Shown here: piece after piece, positions 18,454 to 27,900 of the stretch
Layout: each line of letters starts with the position of its first letter
Numbering within the stretch: position 1 is the first letter of the stretch
Assembly: GCA_050633705.1 (NCBI GenBank)
Contig: JBOEGZ010000007.1
Span: 124,001 to 188,000 of the forward strand
From: JAJFHI01 sp050633705
Lineage (GTDB): Bacteria; Pseudomonadota; Alphaproteobacteria; Rhizobiales; Hyphomicrobiaceae
Length of the DNA stretch: 64,000 nt
Direction: 5' to 3'
Notes under the pieces: model-generated
What the model saw: the letters and a program-made list of their open reading frames with translations, nothing else
Told to the model about the DNA's origin: nothing
The model's database searches: none
Position numbers and translations under genes: made by a program

Positions 18454-19686
18454 CTAACTGTCCATGCGGCGGAACACTAGAGTCGCATTTGTTCCGCCAA
18501 AACCGAAGGAATTCGACATGACACAGTTAAGGAGTTCATTATCTAAACGTTCGCGCACAATCGGTATGTCCGCAAACGCTGGATCCATTTCCTGAATATG
18601 CGCACTCTCGCATATAAAACTATTCTGCATCATCAATATTGAAAAAATTGCTTCTTGCACGCTCACAGCGCCCAATGAGTGCCCTGTGAGCGACTTTGTC
18701 GCAGAGATATGAGGGATTTCGTCGCCAAATACGTCGCGGATCGCGTCGATTTCACGGGCATCACCAACCGGCGTCGCGGTCGCGTGGGGGTTAATATAAT
18801 CGACCTTACAGCCGATCCCTTTACCATCCAGTCCCTTGAGTGCTTGTTGCATACAACGCGCAGCCCCTTCTCCTGAAGGAGCGACCATATCAAAGCCATC
18901 GGATGTCGCACCATAACCGGCAAGTTCGGCATATATCTTGGCGCCACGAGCCTTCGCGTGCTCAAGCTCTTCCAGGACAAGCACGCCTGCACCACCTGCG
19001 ATCACAAAGCCGTCGCGATCTTTGTCGTAGGCGCGGCTCGCAGTCGCTGGAGTGTCGTTATGTTTCGATGACATGGCACCCATCGCGTCAAACAACGCTG
19101 ACAAGGTCCAGTCGAGTTCCTCACAACCACCTGCAAAGATGATGTCTTGCTTGCCAAGCTGAATGACTTCAGCCGCGTTGCCGATGCAGTGTGCCGACGT
19201 CGCGCAAGCTGAGGAAATGGAATAGTTGACGCCTTTAATCTTATAGGCGGTAGAAAGTGCAGCCGATGGGCCAGAGCACATTGCTTTTGGCACTTCAAAG
19301 GGACCAATTTTCTTCGGACCTTTTTCGATCGTTGTTTGTGCTGCAGAGACGATCGCACGTGTCGAAGGCCCACCAGCCCCCATGATAATGCCAGTGCGCT
19401 CGTTGATGATATCGCTCTCTTCCAGACCGGCGTCTTGGATCGCTTGTTCCATAGCGATGTAGTTCCAGCCAATACCTTCGGACATAAAGCGTTTGGGTTT
19501 GCGTGGAACTTGAGATTCCCAGTCGATGATAGGTGCGCCATGAACCTGGCAGCGAAAACCCTTTTCGACATAATCCTCAGCGGCGACGATGCCTGATTTA
19601 GCCTCGCGCAAAGAAGCAAGAACTTCTTGGCTGTTATTGCCGATTGATGACACGACCCCCAGGCCGGTAACGACGACACGCCTCAT
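18454..19686 (-). CDS. fabB: 3-oxoacyl-[acyl-carrier-protein] synthase I
   Basis: Condensing enzyme that elongates cis-unsaturated acyl chains. The 410-aa protein has Cys161 in SSACATSAHC and active-site His301 (NPHATATPVGD) and His336 (LTGHSLGA). Its place beside fabA, and the FabB-type rather than FabF-type sequence around GGCEELDW, support the assignment. The 261 nt between fabA and fabB contain no gene. Confidence 0.94.
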   Translation of the reverse strand: MRRVVVTGLGVVSSIGNNSQEVLASLREAKSGIVAAEDYVEKGFRCQVHGAPIIDWESQVPRKPKRFMSEGIGWNYIAMEQAIQDAGLEESDIINERTGIIMGAGGPSTRAIVSAAQTTIEKGPKKIGPFEVPKAMCSGPSAALSTAYKIKGVNYSISSACATSAHCIGNAAEVIQLGKQDIIFAGGCEELDWTLSALFDAMGAMSSKHNDTPATASRAYDKDRDGFVIAGGAGVLVLEELEHAKARGAKIYAELAGYGATSDGFDMVAPSGEGAARCMQQALKGLDGKGIGCKVDYINPHATATPVGDAREIDAIRDVFGDEIPHISATKSLTGHSLGAVSVQEAIFSILMMQNSFICESAHIQEMDPAFADIPIVRERLDNELLNCVMSNSFGFGGTNATLVFRRMDS

Positions 19687-19947
19687 CGGCGAAACCCTCT
19701 CTTAAATTTTTGTCGGGGCGCGTTTGTGATTTCTCGCGCAGTTCCCGCTCATATCTTAGCTTACGTTTTCTTTAGCCAAATGGCACCGTTCCAGCATCAT
19801 CGCAATTTAAGTTTTGGCCAACAACAGCACGCACCAATTGGTCATAAGTCAGCAGTCTCAATGAGTCGAGCCGCGTGATGTCATCCGTTCGCTATGATCT
19901 CAAATTTTAGCTATCGAGCGCGTGGTCTTGACGCGGACCTGCAGACC

Positions 19948-20487
19948 TCAAGATTCAAACAATCCAACGCGCAAATCACTGGCGGTATAGATCGTTTCGC
20001 CATCTGCAATCAATGCACCGTCAGCGATGCCAAGCTTCAGGCGACGCAAAATGACTCTTTTGATATCAATGACATACTCGACTTTTTTGGTTGTTTTAAG
20101 GACCATGTCTGTAAATTTGACTTCGCCAACGCCCAAGGCCCGACCGCGCCCGGCGGCGCCAAGCCAGCCGAGATAAAATCCTGTCAACTGCCAAAGTGCG
20201 TCGACGCCTAAGCACCCGGGCATCACCGGATCGCCTTGGAAGTGGCAGTCGAAAAACCAATCGAGGCGTTCGTTTCCAGCGACCGCCAATTCAGCGACAA
20301 TCTGGCCTTTTCCGTGGGCGCCACCCTCTTCAGTGATTTTCGCGATGCGATCGAACATCAGCATGGGTGGTAGCGGAAGCTGCGCATTGCCAGGCCCAAA
20401 AAGTTCGCCGCGACCACACGTGAGCAAATCCTCATATTCGTAGCTTGAACGGCGCTCAGCCTGTTCTTGTGACTTTGTCTCGCTCAA
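19948..20487 (-). CDS. fabA: 3-hydroxydecanoyl-ACP dehydratase/isomerase
   Basis: Introduces the cis double bond at the C10 stage of fatty acid synthesis. The 179-aa protein has the hot-dog fold signature with catalytic His82 (CHFQGDPVMPGCLG) and Asp95 (GVDALWQLTGFYLGWLG). It is transcribed divergently from irr, the normal Rhizobiales layout, and is followed by fabB and fabI. Confidence 0.95.
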   Translation of the reverse strand: MSETKSQEQAERRSSYEYEDLLTCGRGELFGPGNAQLPLPPMLMFDRIAKITEEGGAHGKGQIVAELAVAGNERLDWFFDCHFQGDPVMPGCLGVDALWQLTGFYLGWLGAAGRGRALGVGEVKFTDMVLKTTKKVEYVIDIKRVILRRLKLGIADGALIADGETIYTASDLRVGLFES

Positions 20488-20657
20488 CGTCCAACCCCGC
20501 GAATTCGTGTTTGTTCCAGCCTAATCTATCAGACTTCGGACTATTAGGCTAAATTCCAGCCGCGGCTTAACTATCACATCATACAGGGCTGCAAAAGCGA
20601 AACGGCTGAGTTTGCCCGCTAAAGTGTATTTTGTATCAATCTTGCCAGGTGTATCAG

Positions 20658-20686
20658 TTGCTGTTTGGCGGCAGCCAACCTATATA
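20658..20686 (+). promoter_or_regulatory. Candidate sigma-70 promoter for irr
   Basis: TTGCTG (20658-20663) and TATATA (20681-20686) with a 17-nt spacer, about 107 nt before irr. The spacer contains the perfect dyad TTGGC-GGCA-GCCAA, which could be an operator. The 305-nt fabA-irr interval holds no gene. Confidence 0.45.
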
Positions 20687-20745
20687 GAGGGGGACAGGAC
20701 TCCCGAATTTATGGGTTTAGTGCCCCGATGGTCTCAGCGGGTTTG

Positions 20746-20758
20746 TTAGAATTGTTCT
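20746..20758 (+). promoter_or_regulatory. Possible iron control element upstream of irr
   Basis: TTAGAA-TTG-TTCT resembles one and a half arms of the Irr-binding ICE motif (TTTAGAA...TTCTAAA). It lies between the candidate promoter and the irr start, so it could mediate autoregulation. The second arm is incomplete, hence low confidence. Confidence 0.3.
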
Positions 20759-20792
20759 CGCGTTTTCTAAAACTTAGGTGTGTTTTACTACA

Positions 20793-21218
20793 ATGACACA
20801 AATGACTTCACAGAATTCTGGGCGCGATATTACGGAGCTACTTCGTCAGGCTGATTTACGTCCGACACGCCAGCGGACTGCTTTGGCGTCGTTGTTGTTC
20901 GACGGACCTGACCGCCACGTGACAGCCGAATTGCTGCACGCCGAAGTCGCACAGGCTGGTGAACACGTCTCGCTGGCAACTGTTTATAATACGTTGCACC
21001 AGTTTCGTCGCGCCGGCTTACTTCGTGAACTCGCAGTAGACGGTGTTAAATCTTATTTTGATACCAACACGTCAAACCATCATCATTTCCTGATCGAGCC
21101 GGATGGGGAGTTGATGGACATTCCCAACGATAACCTCAAAATCGATGGCCTTCCTCAGCCCCCTGAAGGCATGAAGATTACGCATGTCGATGTTGTTGTG
21201 CGCGTGAAAAAGGCCTAA
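20793..21218 (+). CDS. irr: Iron response regulator Irr (Fur family)
   Basis: Haem-responsive Fur-family repressor/activator of iron metabolism in alphaproteobacteria. 141 aa from ATG 20793 (another ATG at 20802; GTG at 20778). It has the DNA-binding part LRPTRQRTALASLLF, VSLATVYNTLHQFRRAGLL, and three consecutive histidines at 96-98 (SNHHHFL), the haem/metal site of Irr. The N-terminal haem regulatory motif (Cys-Pro) found in some rhizobial Irr proteins is absent. Confidence 0.92.
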   Translation: MTQMTSQNSGRDITELLRQADLRPTRQRTALASLLFDGPDRHVTAELLHAEVAQAGEHVSLATVYNTLHQFRRAGLLRELAVDGVKSYFDTNTSNHHHFLIEPDGELMDIPNDNLKIDGLPQPPEGMKITHVDVVVRVKKA

Positions 21219-21268
21219 GACAAAGTATTGTTATTTCAATGCCGGACGCTCGTTTGAGCGTGCGAGGC

Positions 21269-21937
21269 TTACTGGATGACTTCGTCAGCGTAGGCACCCC
21301 AAAGCTGATTTTGTAGAATGTAACCTTCAAAATCTTGAATGATGACATTGCACCAACGACCGTCACAGGTCGAAATGTTGGCGATGACACCTGATTCAAC
21401 CTGAACCACAATGTCAGAACGACTGTCAGCTCTTTTGTGCAAGGCGACGAGTGGACGGGGTTTGTCCTTTTTGACCTCCCAAGGCAAGACAAGCGCTGTT
21501 CTGCGCTGGGATAACAGGGTGCGAAGGATCCAACCTGTCGAGCCGTCGGAATCGCGAACCTGGCGCCATGTTTCAAACTCTTTGATGATCTCCACAGGCA
21601 GGCCTGCGCGACGATAAACCCACGCGGTTGGATACTGTGTTCCCGGTCCTCGGCGCAAGTTCACGCGTGAGGCTCTAAGGCTGGCAAAACGAGGTACCGA
21701 TAGGCCGCTTTGCCCTTGGCGTTGGGCAGAATCTTGGGCCAGAGCCGGGCTTAACGGGAGGCATGGGACAAGCGCCATCCACGTGAGGAAGAACAAGAAA
21801 AGCGTCGTCCCGGCATTCCAAGAGACAACTTTTTCACAAGATCCAGGGCGCGGTCGGGATTGGGAGCGTTTGTCGATGATGTGGTGGCGCATATTTCGGG
21901 TGTCACTTGAAGACGAGAATTGGTCGTGGAGTGGCAT
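21269..21937 (-). CDS. Bacterial SH3-domain exported protein
   Basis: 222 aa. After a Ser/Arg-rich start, residues about 45-68 form a signal peptide or anchor (LFLFFLTWMALVPCLPLSPALAQ is longer than allowed to quote fully; cleavage expected after ALA-Q). The mature part has two SH3_4-type repeats: VNLRRGPGTQYPTAWVYRRAGLPVE (core NLRRGPGTQYP, with GSTGWILRTLLS) and RPLVALHKRADSRSDIV with WCNVIIQDFEGYI. Such proteins are common beside irr and a 2-hydroxyacid dehydrogenase in Rhizobiales and are presumed to bind the cell wall. The start could be the ATG at 21892. Confidence 0.8.
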   Translation of the reverse strand: MPLHDQFSSSSDTRNMRHHIIDKRSQSRPRPGSCEKVVSWNAGTTLFLFFLTWMALVPCLPLSPALAQDSAQRQGQSGLSVPRFASLRASRVNLRRGPGTQYPTAWVYRRAGLPVEIIKEFETWRQVRDSDGSTGWILRTLLSQRRTALVLPWEVKKDKPRPLVALHKRADSRSDIVVQVESGVIANISTCDGRWCNVIIQDFEGYILQNQLWGAYADEVIQ

Positions 21938-22176
21938 AAGAATTAAAGAAATTGCCTAAACGACTTATCGGATCTGAGGGTCGTCATCGTTTTTGAGCGA
22001 AGATTCGCGAGAAAAAAAGGCGATATGCAGACTTTGTCATCGAGTGTCCATCTGATAAACACCTGTTCAAGCCGTTTGGATGCCTAATGTCATCGGCTTG
22101 GTGCGGTGGCGTGGCAGGCTGTCTGATACCTCACCTGCCTATAGCTGCATCGAATTTACTAATTTCCGGAATGCTC

Positions 22177-23175
22177 ATGTCGAATCCTTCTAAAAAGCCA
22201 GTTGTTATTGTCACGCGCAAATTGCCCGATGTCGTCGAAACGCGGATGCGTGAACTGTTTGATGCACGCTTGAATGTCGATGACGAGCCTATGACACAGG
22301 CGCAACTGATTGAGGCCGTGAAAACAGCTGATGTTTTGGTGCCAACGGTCACCGACCGCATTGACCGAGCTCTCCTCGCTCAGGCTGGAGATCAATTACG
22401 GTTGATTGCAAACTTCGGGACAGGGGTCGACAATATTGATCTCGATACCGCTGGAAATCGCGCGATCACAGTGACAAACACACCAGGTGTTTTAACTGAA
22501 GATACCGCCGACATGACCATGGCGCTTATTCTGGCTGTTCCACGCCGGTTGATGGAAGCCTCAACTTACTTGAAAGACTCATCAAGCCGTTGGTCAGGTT
22601 GGTCGCCCACCTGGATGCTGGGGCACAGAATTTATGGCAAGCGTCTTGGCATCATTGGCATGGGGCGTATCGGACAAGCCGTAGCCCGGCGGGCAAAAGC
22701 CTTCGGTTTGCAGATCCATTACCATAACCGTCGCCAACTGCGAGAGTCGGTGGAGCAGGAATTCGAGGCCACGTATTGGGAAAGCCTTGATCAAATGCTG
22801 GCACGTATGGACATCGTTTCGGTCAATTGTCCCCACACACCTGCCACGTATCACCTGTTGTCAGCGCGTCGATTGAAATTGCTCAAGCCAACTTCGTTTA
22901 TCGTCAATACGGCCCGTGGTGAAGTGATCGATGAAAATGAGTTGGCCCGAATGATTGAAGCCGATGCTATCGCCGGTGCCGGTTTGGATGTGTTTGAACA
23001 TGAACCAGCGGTCAATCCAAAATTACTGAATTCTGATCGCGTTGTTGCTCTCCCTCATATGGGATCTGCAACACTCGAAGGCCGTGTTGATATGGGCGAA
23101 AAAGTCATCATCAATATCAAGACATTTCTCGATGGTCATTTGCCACCTGACCGCGTGCATCCTGCGATGTTCTAG
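22177..23175 (+). CDS. D-isomer specific 2-hydroxyacid dehydrogenase
   Basis: 332 aa from ATG 22177 (CCGGA upstream), probably a glyoxylate/hydroxypyruvate-type reductase. The Rossmann motif GMGRIG lies at 161-166, with catalytic Arg in NTARGEVID, Glu in VFEHEP and His in PHMGSAT. ANFGTGVDNID is typical of the GyaR-like branch. Substrate cannot be fixed from sequence. Divergent to the SH3 protein gene. Confidence 0.9.
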   Translation: MSNPSKKPVVIVTRKLPDVVETRMRELFDARLNVDDEPMTQAQLIEAVKTADVLVPTVTDRIDRALLAQAGDQLRLIANFGTGVDNIDLDTAGNRAITVTNTPGVLTEDTADMTMALILAVPRRLMEASTYLKDSSSRWSGWSPTWMLGHRIYGKRLGIIGMGRIGQAVARRAKAFGLQIHYHNRRQLRESVEQEFEATYWESLDQMLARMDIVSVNCPHTPATYHLLSARRLKLLKPTSFIVNTARGEVIDENELARMIEADAIAGAGLDVFEHEPAVNPKLLNSDRVVALPHMGSATLEGRVDMGEKVIINIKTFLDGHLPPDRVHPAMF

Positions 23176-23259
23176 GTGTGAAGTAAGGTCGCCCATTGCT
23201 GATTACGTAAGCTCATTCAAAACAATTAGACATCGGTGATAACAAGGACCTACCGGAGT

Positions 23260-24693
23260 TCAGTCTTTCACACATCTAACGCCGTTGCGGTTCGATCTTG
23301 AGATCACAAGGCGTTCATCATTTTCGCACCGAAGAGTGCTTAAATCATCTTCAGTGGTTCTTGTGTCTGTTGAAGACGACCTGTCCTGATAAGGTTGGTT
23401 ATTTAAGTCAGCTTCAGCGAGCGGCTGTGAACTTCTTTGATATTGGTCTGGCGGAACAAATGAAAAGCGAACTTGTTTCGCGCTGATTGCAGCAAAGATA
23501 TAAAACGCGATTGTTGCTGCATAAGCGATAGCTAACCAGTTTCGTTGCTTCTTTGAAATTGGCATCAAGCTCACCGCCGGATCGCCATGTTGTTGCATTG
23601 AAATCAACACAGACAGCGCAATGAAGGCTCCCAGCCAAAACTGTAGCATGGAGCACAATCCAATTGCCGCGACCAGGGTCGCCATCTGAACTTTTTCTCT
23701 AAGGCCGAATGTTCGAGACAGTAGCGCGCCCGTCACATTGCCACCGTCCAGCGGCAGAATTGGCAATAAGTTAAAGCCGTTGAGCAATGCACTTATGTAG
23801 GCTGCGTGGGCGAGTAGCGGTTGGTTTGGATTGGAGTAGGCAAGCCACAAAAGGATCGCTGTTATAAGCACGCTAAAGCCCGGCCCCATCAGCGCAATGT
23901 AGCCGCGCTCGCCTTCGTTGGCATATGACTCCTGACTAACAGCAAGGCCACCCATAAAGGGTACGAAGTAGATTCCTTGAACAGCAAGCCCCATTTGGCG
24001 CATGGCAATGACATGGCCAACTTCATGAATCAGAATGAGGCCGAGCAAAATGGCAGCGCTCGTCCAATGAAAGAAAAATAAGAAACTGGCGAATGTCAAA
24101 AATCCTGTGACGACCGCATTGCGTATGGCATTTTCGCTGATGGTTGCGCGTGCGCGACTAGGTTTCGATGTTGTGTCTGCGGCCATGCGCCGTTCAGCTT
24201 CGCGCGATATTCTCAACGCAGATTGGGCAACATTCACTGGCATAAAGAGTTGTCTGAAAACGCCAATGTGGTCGAGTTCGTGGGACATGACAAGCTGAGT
24301 ATCGTCACCGATTTCTTTCAGGCCTTTGGAAATAAAGTAATTGTCACCCGCCATCACCTCGCGATCGCTACCATCTTCTATAACCTGCATAACCATGTGT
24401 TCAGGTGGCTGCTGATCGAGAATACGTAAAACGAGTTTGAAGATCTGTTCGCCAATTGTGATGTTGGCAATCAGTTTGTCACTGTCATCTGGATGTGGAC
24501 GGGTTTGATAATGTATCGGCATCCAACCGCCAAATTTGATGTCATCGGCCGTTAAGATGTCCCACACAACATGTCGCGGAGCTTTTATTCGCGTCTTTGT
24601 GACATATGACTTGTGACGCCGCCCTATTAGGATCTCAAATGGCGCAACAATCATCTGCAAAATTGCAATGAAGTACAGTCGAACAGCAAGCAC
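23260..24693 (-). CDS. SRPBCC-domain / site-2 protease (M50) fusion
   Basis: 477 aa. Residues about 28-170 resemble the START/SRPBCC lipid-binding fold (TKTRIKAPRHVVWDILTADD, HELDHIGVFRQL). Residues about 190-390 are a multi-spanning M50 metalloprotease with HEVGH at 223-227 and the second zinc motif NLLPILPLDGG at 308-318. The tail after residue 430 is hydrophilic. Site-2 proteases cut membrane-bound substrates; the N-terminal domain might present or sense a hydrophobic ligand, which is inference. Neighbours give no clue to its substrate. Confidence 0.85.
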   Translation of the reverse strand: MLAVRLYFIAILQMIVAPFEILIGRRHKSYVTKTRIKAPRHVVWDILTADDIKFGGWMPIHYQTRPHPDDSDKLIANITIGEQIFKLVLRILDQQPPEHMVMQVIEDGSDREVMAGDNYFISKGLKEIGDDTQLVMSHELDHIGVFRQLFMPVNVAQSALRISREAERRMAADTTSKPSRARATISENAIRNAVVTGFLTFASFLFFFHWTSAAILLGLILIHEVGHVIAMRQMGLAVQGIYFVPFMGGLAVSQESYANEGERGYIALMGPGFSVLITAILLWLAYSNPNQPLLAHAAYISALLNGFNLLPILPLDGGNVTGALLSRTFGLREKVQMATLVAAIGLCSMLQFWLGAFIALSVLISMQQHGDPAVSLMPISKKQRNWLAIAYAATIAFYIFAAISAKQVRFSFVPPDQYQRSSQPLAEADLNNQPYQDRSSSTDTRTTEDDLSTLRCENDERLVISRSNRNGVRCVKD

Positions 24694-24902
24694 TGGTGAA
24701 CACCTAATCTAGATAAATTCGCAAAAATTCGGAACCAACTTGAAGCAGAAGAGGCCTTGGTCATCGAAAGCAAAGCATCGTGTTCGAGACTGTAGAAAAG
24801 GCAACGATTGAGAGATGCTCCAGCCAACATTGGCCCTAGATCTCATGGTTTACGCTTGATTTCCTTGGCAGGACAAGTGCGAACTTACTGAGGCGATAAA
24901 GT

Positions 24903-25736
24903 TTAGGCATGGCACGTGGCATCATCACCCTGTTTGATATGACCTGAAAGGTCGGTGATTGTCGGGTTTTCGCCAGATAATGCATTGGCTGGGTTCCACG
25001 CAACGTTTACGCTCTGAAATCGGGCGCTCTTGGCATCGTAAATCAACAGTTGCCCTGCGAGGCTTTCACCAGCGCCGGTAATTTCCTTGAGAACTTCTGT
25101 GGCTTGTAATGTTCCAACAACACCAACAACGGCACCCAGCACACCAACTTCTTCGCAATTGGCAACCGTTCCTTCAGGTGGCGCTTCTGGGAAGATGCAA
25201 CGGTAAGTCGGATATGGCTCACCTTCTGCATTTTTCTCGTGCGGTTTGAAGGTCGTAACGTAGCCGTCAAACGGCCCGACGGCGGCAAAAACCAGCGTTT
25301 TCTTGGCAAGATAGCAGGCGTCGGAAACAAGATAGCGCGTATCGAAGTTATCTGAACCGTCGGCGACGATATCGAATTTCGAAATTATTTCGATTGCGTT
25401 GTGTGCATCAATACGCGTGTTGAAGGTCTCGACATTCACATTTGGATTAAGACGCGCGATCGTCTGCTTCGCACTGTCGACCTTTGCAACACCAATTTGC
25501 GTCGTGTCATGCAATACCTGACGTTGCAGATTGCTTAAGGATACAACGTCATCGTCGATCAGGCCAAGCGTGCCAACGCCAGCGGCTGCAAGATACATAG
25601 CCAGCGGTGAACCAAGTCCCCCGGCCCCCACCAGCAAGACTCGCGCGGATTTTAGTTTTTGTTGTCCCGCACCACCAACTTCCTTCAAGACGAGATGGCG
25701 CTTATAGCGTTGAATTTCTTCGGCAGATAATGTCAT
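24903..25736 (-). CDS. MoeB/ThiF-like adenylyltransferase lacking zinc cysteines
   Basis: 277-aa E1-like enzyme that would adenylate the C-terminal Gly-Gly of a small sulfur carrier (MoaD or ThiS). It has the nucleotide motif GAGGLGS (37-43), SNLQRQ, DGSDNFDTRY (127-134) and the loop Cys194 (VANCEEVGVLG). The zinc tetrad of the family is mostly lost: PTYRC keeps only Cys180, and the usual C-terminal CxxC region reads NPANALSGENP (248-258). There is no rhodanese domain. Function as a HesA/MoeB/ThiF enzyme is likely but altered metal binding is unusual. Confidence 0.85.
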   Translation of the reverse strand: MTLSAEEIQRYKRHLVLKEVGGAGQQKLKSARVLLVGAGGLGSPLAMYLAAAGVGTLGLIDDDVVSLSNLQRQVLHDTTQIGVAKVDSAKQTIARLNPNVNVETFNTRIDAHNAIEIISKFDIVADGSDNFDTRYLVSDACYLAKKTLVFAAVGPFDGYVTTFKPHEKNAEGEPYPTYRCIFPEAPPEGTVANCEEVGVLGAVVGVVGTLQATEVLKEITGAGESLAGQLLIYDAKSARFQSVNVAWNPANALSGENPTITDLSGHIKQGDDATCHA

Positions 25737-25932
25737 GGGGTTAGGCCCAGTAATCTATTTTCAATAGTTTGCTACAGTAGCTGTATTTTCAAGAAAGTGT
25801 AACGGCCGTTGGTGTCAATATGCGACCTCAAAGTGGCCCTGCAATTGACAGGTTACGCTTCAGCCTGGATTTTCTGCCGAAATTGAGAATATTCACTTAT
25901 GGTAGTGGTGTCTCAAATTCTTGGAGTTTTTG

Positions 25933-26658
25933 ATGGTCTCGTCTGTACTCAGAAATCTTTGCATCGGTGGAGCCTTTGCAGTGCTCGGATTGACCGCTCC
26001 GGTGGTCCATGCGGATCCAATTAACGAAATTCCGCAAATTGAGGTGAGCGGTGAAGCTGAAGCCTTCGTCAAGCCAGATGCGATGACGATCGTAATGGGT
26101 GTGAACTCGATTGGTGACAATGCACCAGCGGCGATGGCTGAGAATGCAAAAATCATTCGAAATGTATTCCAAGCCGCTACTGCGCGAGGTGTCGCAAACA
26201 AAGATCTTCGCACGGCACGAGTTAATTTGCGGGAAGCCTCCCGGGGGTCACGTTCGAGCAAAAAGCCCGGCGCGCGCCGGTTTCGTGCTGAAAACCTCGC
26301 CTATGTCACGGTTCGAGATCTCTCTCTCGTGGAAACTCTTTTGGGTGAGCTCATCGAAGCCGGGGCCAATCGCGTGCAAAGTGTGCAACCGGTCGTAAAG
26401 CCTGATTTTGGCAGACGGCAAAGATTACGCCGTAATGCTGTTAGCGATGCCCGTAAGATGGCAGAAGAACTTGCCACGGCTGGTGGCGTAAAGCTTGGAA
26501 AGATTTTGCGTATGACGGTGTCGTCTCCTGCTCCACACATGGCCCGTGGGATGGCGGCCGTGCGTTCTGGTGCCGAGCCGGTTGGCAATGTGCCTGTTAA
26601 GCCTGGGGAAGTTCGTGTTTCGCAACAAGTACATATCGTGTGGGAGATTGTTCAATAA
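25933..26658 (+). CDS. SIMPL-domain (DUF541) periplasmic protein
   Basis: 241 aa from ATG 25933 with GGAG at 25923-25926. A signal peptide (MVSSVLRNLCIGGAFAVLGL, cleavage near VHA-DP) is followed by the SIMPL fold: IEVSGEAEAFVKPD, ANKDLRTARVNL, and the C-terminal VSQQVHIVWEI. Family members (BP26/OMP28 of Brucella, E. coli YggE) are periplasmic or outer-membrane-associated oligomers of poorly known function, linked to stress. A small exported protein gene follows 23 nt downstream. Confidence 0.88.
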   Translation: MVSSVLRNLCIGGAFAVLGLTAPVVHADPINEIPQIEVSGEAEAFVKPDAMTIVMGVNSIGDNAPAAMAENAKIIRNVFQAATARGVANKDLRTARVNLREASRGSRSSKKPGARRFRAENLAYVTVRDLSLVETLLGELIEAGANRVQSVQPVVKPDFGRRQRLRRNAVSDARKMAEELATAGGVKLGKILRMTVSSPAPHMARGMAAVRSGAEPVGNVPVKPGEVRVSQQVHIVWEIVQ

Positions 26659-26681
26659 TGCTCTCATGTCTCAAGAGGTAA

Positions 26682-27128
26682 ATGGTGTTTCGATTGAAGA
26701 ATTTGGACTGGTGCATTGGGTTGGCGCTTTGCGTTGGTGTCGTCATGATTTCGCAAGGGGTTAAGGTGGCGCATGCTGACGGGGCTATTCCAAGCATCTT
26801 GGGATCGTGGTCGGGTGAAAATCTGAGATTAAGCGATCGCAAAGGTTACACTTCAGTAAAAAAGACAGTCCATATCACCGAACAAAAAGACCGCCGATTT
26901 CGAGGCTATTTCGATTATGGCAGTGGGCCGGAAATCGAGCGCAAAAACTTTCTTGGAATCATTTATCCAGACAACGAAACGTTCTCTTGGGTCGCAACAG
27001 ATAGCACAGGCTACGTGCATGGTCGCATTCACACAATGGATCGCATCAGCGCCTGCTATATCGAAACAGGGCAATCGGCGACGGTCGGGTGCGCGGACAT
27101 GGAACGCGTCGCCAGCGGTGTGAAATGA
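26682..27128 (+). CDS. Small exported protein of unknown function
   Basis: 148 aa from ATG 26682 with AAGAGG at 26673-26678. A signal peptide ends near VAHA-DG (residue 33). The mature part (about 115 aa) is predicted mostly beta (GSWSGENLRL, TVHITEQKDRRFRGYF, SWVATDSTGYVHGRIH), which could be a lipocalin-like or calycin barrel; two Cys (ACYIET, VGCADM) may form a disulphide. I do not recognise a family. Probably co-transcribed with the SIMPL gene. Confidence 0.7.
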   Translation: MVFRLKNLDWCIGLALCVGVVMISQGVKVAHADGAIPSILGSWSGENLRLSDRKGYTSVKKTVHITEQKDRRFRGYFDYGSGPEIERKNFLGIIYPDNETFSWVATDSTGYVHGRIHTMDRISACYIETGQSATVGCADMERVASGVK

Positions 27129-27233
27129 ATTCTCAGAGCGAGGCGTTCAATTGGTTTGTGAGATCGGCGTCTCATTGATTGTCGGACGTTTTGCGCGATG
27201 TCGCCCAGTCGGCAGTCTCATATTGTACTGGAC

Positions 27234-27728
27234 TTAGCTGCCGCGTATCCCCGCCAGATGTTTTTTCAATGCCGGCCACTTTTCATCGCCTTTGGCGATA
27301 AAGCCTGGAATATCAGCTTCCCACTTGCGTTGGATATCGTGGCTGTAGTTGAGGTAGAGTTTGCCATCAACAATGCGCCATGCGGTTGGGTCGATTGAAA
27401 AGGCTTGTCCTTTGGCGGCAACAGCCCACGCGCAATAGCCGCCATATTGAGGGAAATACTTCAATGGATCGTCATCGAACAGCTCTCGATTTTCTTGCGA
27501 TGAAAAATACCAAGTCGTGCGTTGAAATTCCAATTTGTATTTTGCAAACCCCTTCTTTGCTGCATTTTCAGTGAAGTAGGCAACCGGGTCGTAGCCGCGA
27601 ATGGCAATTCCGTTTTTCGTAAAGACCGTTCCGTGTGGCGCGCTATCGGCATTACCTCTGGACAAGCTGACGATGATCAGTGAGACCATTGCAAGGAATA
27701 CGAGGCCAGCGCAGACTTTCTTAATCAT
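27234..27728 (-). CDS. YHS-domain protein
   Basis: 164 aa. An N-terminal hydrophobic segment (about 5-23) acts as anchor or signal. The YHS domain follows: IRGYDPVAYFTENAAKKG, YKLEFQRTTWYFSSQENRELF cut here at WYFSSQENRELFDDDPLKY, and YGGYCAWAVAAKG. YHS domains are thought to bind metal, but no ligand can be assigned. Converges with the upstream pair. Confidence 0.85.
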   Translation of the reverse strand: MIKKVCAGLVFLAMVSLIIVSLSRGNADSAPHGTVFTKNGIAIRGYDPVAYFTENAAKKGFAKYKLEFQRTTWYFSSQENRELFDDDPLKYFPQYGGYCAWAVAAKGQAFSIDPTAWRIVDGKLYLNYSHDIQRKWEADIPGFIAKGDEKWPALKKHLAGIRGS

Positions 27729-27900
27729 GGAATTATCCCAACATCGACGGTTCTCAATAGAGGCTGTCGCTTTGACATGTCAGCAGACCTTCGATCTTGC
27801 AACCCCATCACGCCAAATCTCGCTTGAATTTGATGTTGTGTGATGGTGACTGGGGTCGCTAGATCGCAACGATGACGCCGGTGGTCTGTATGGGCATGCG

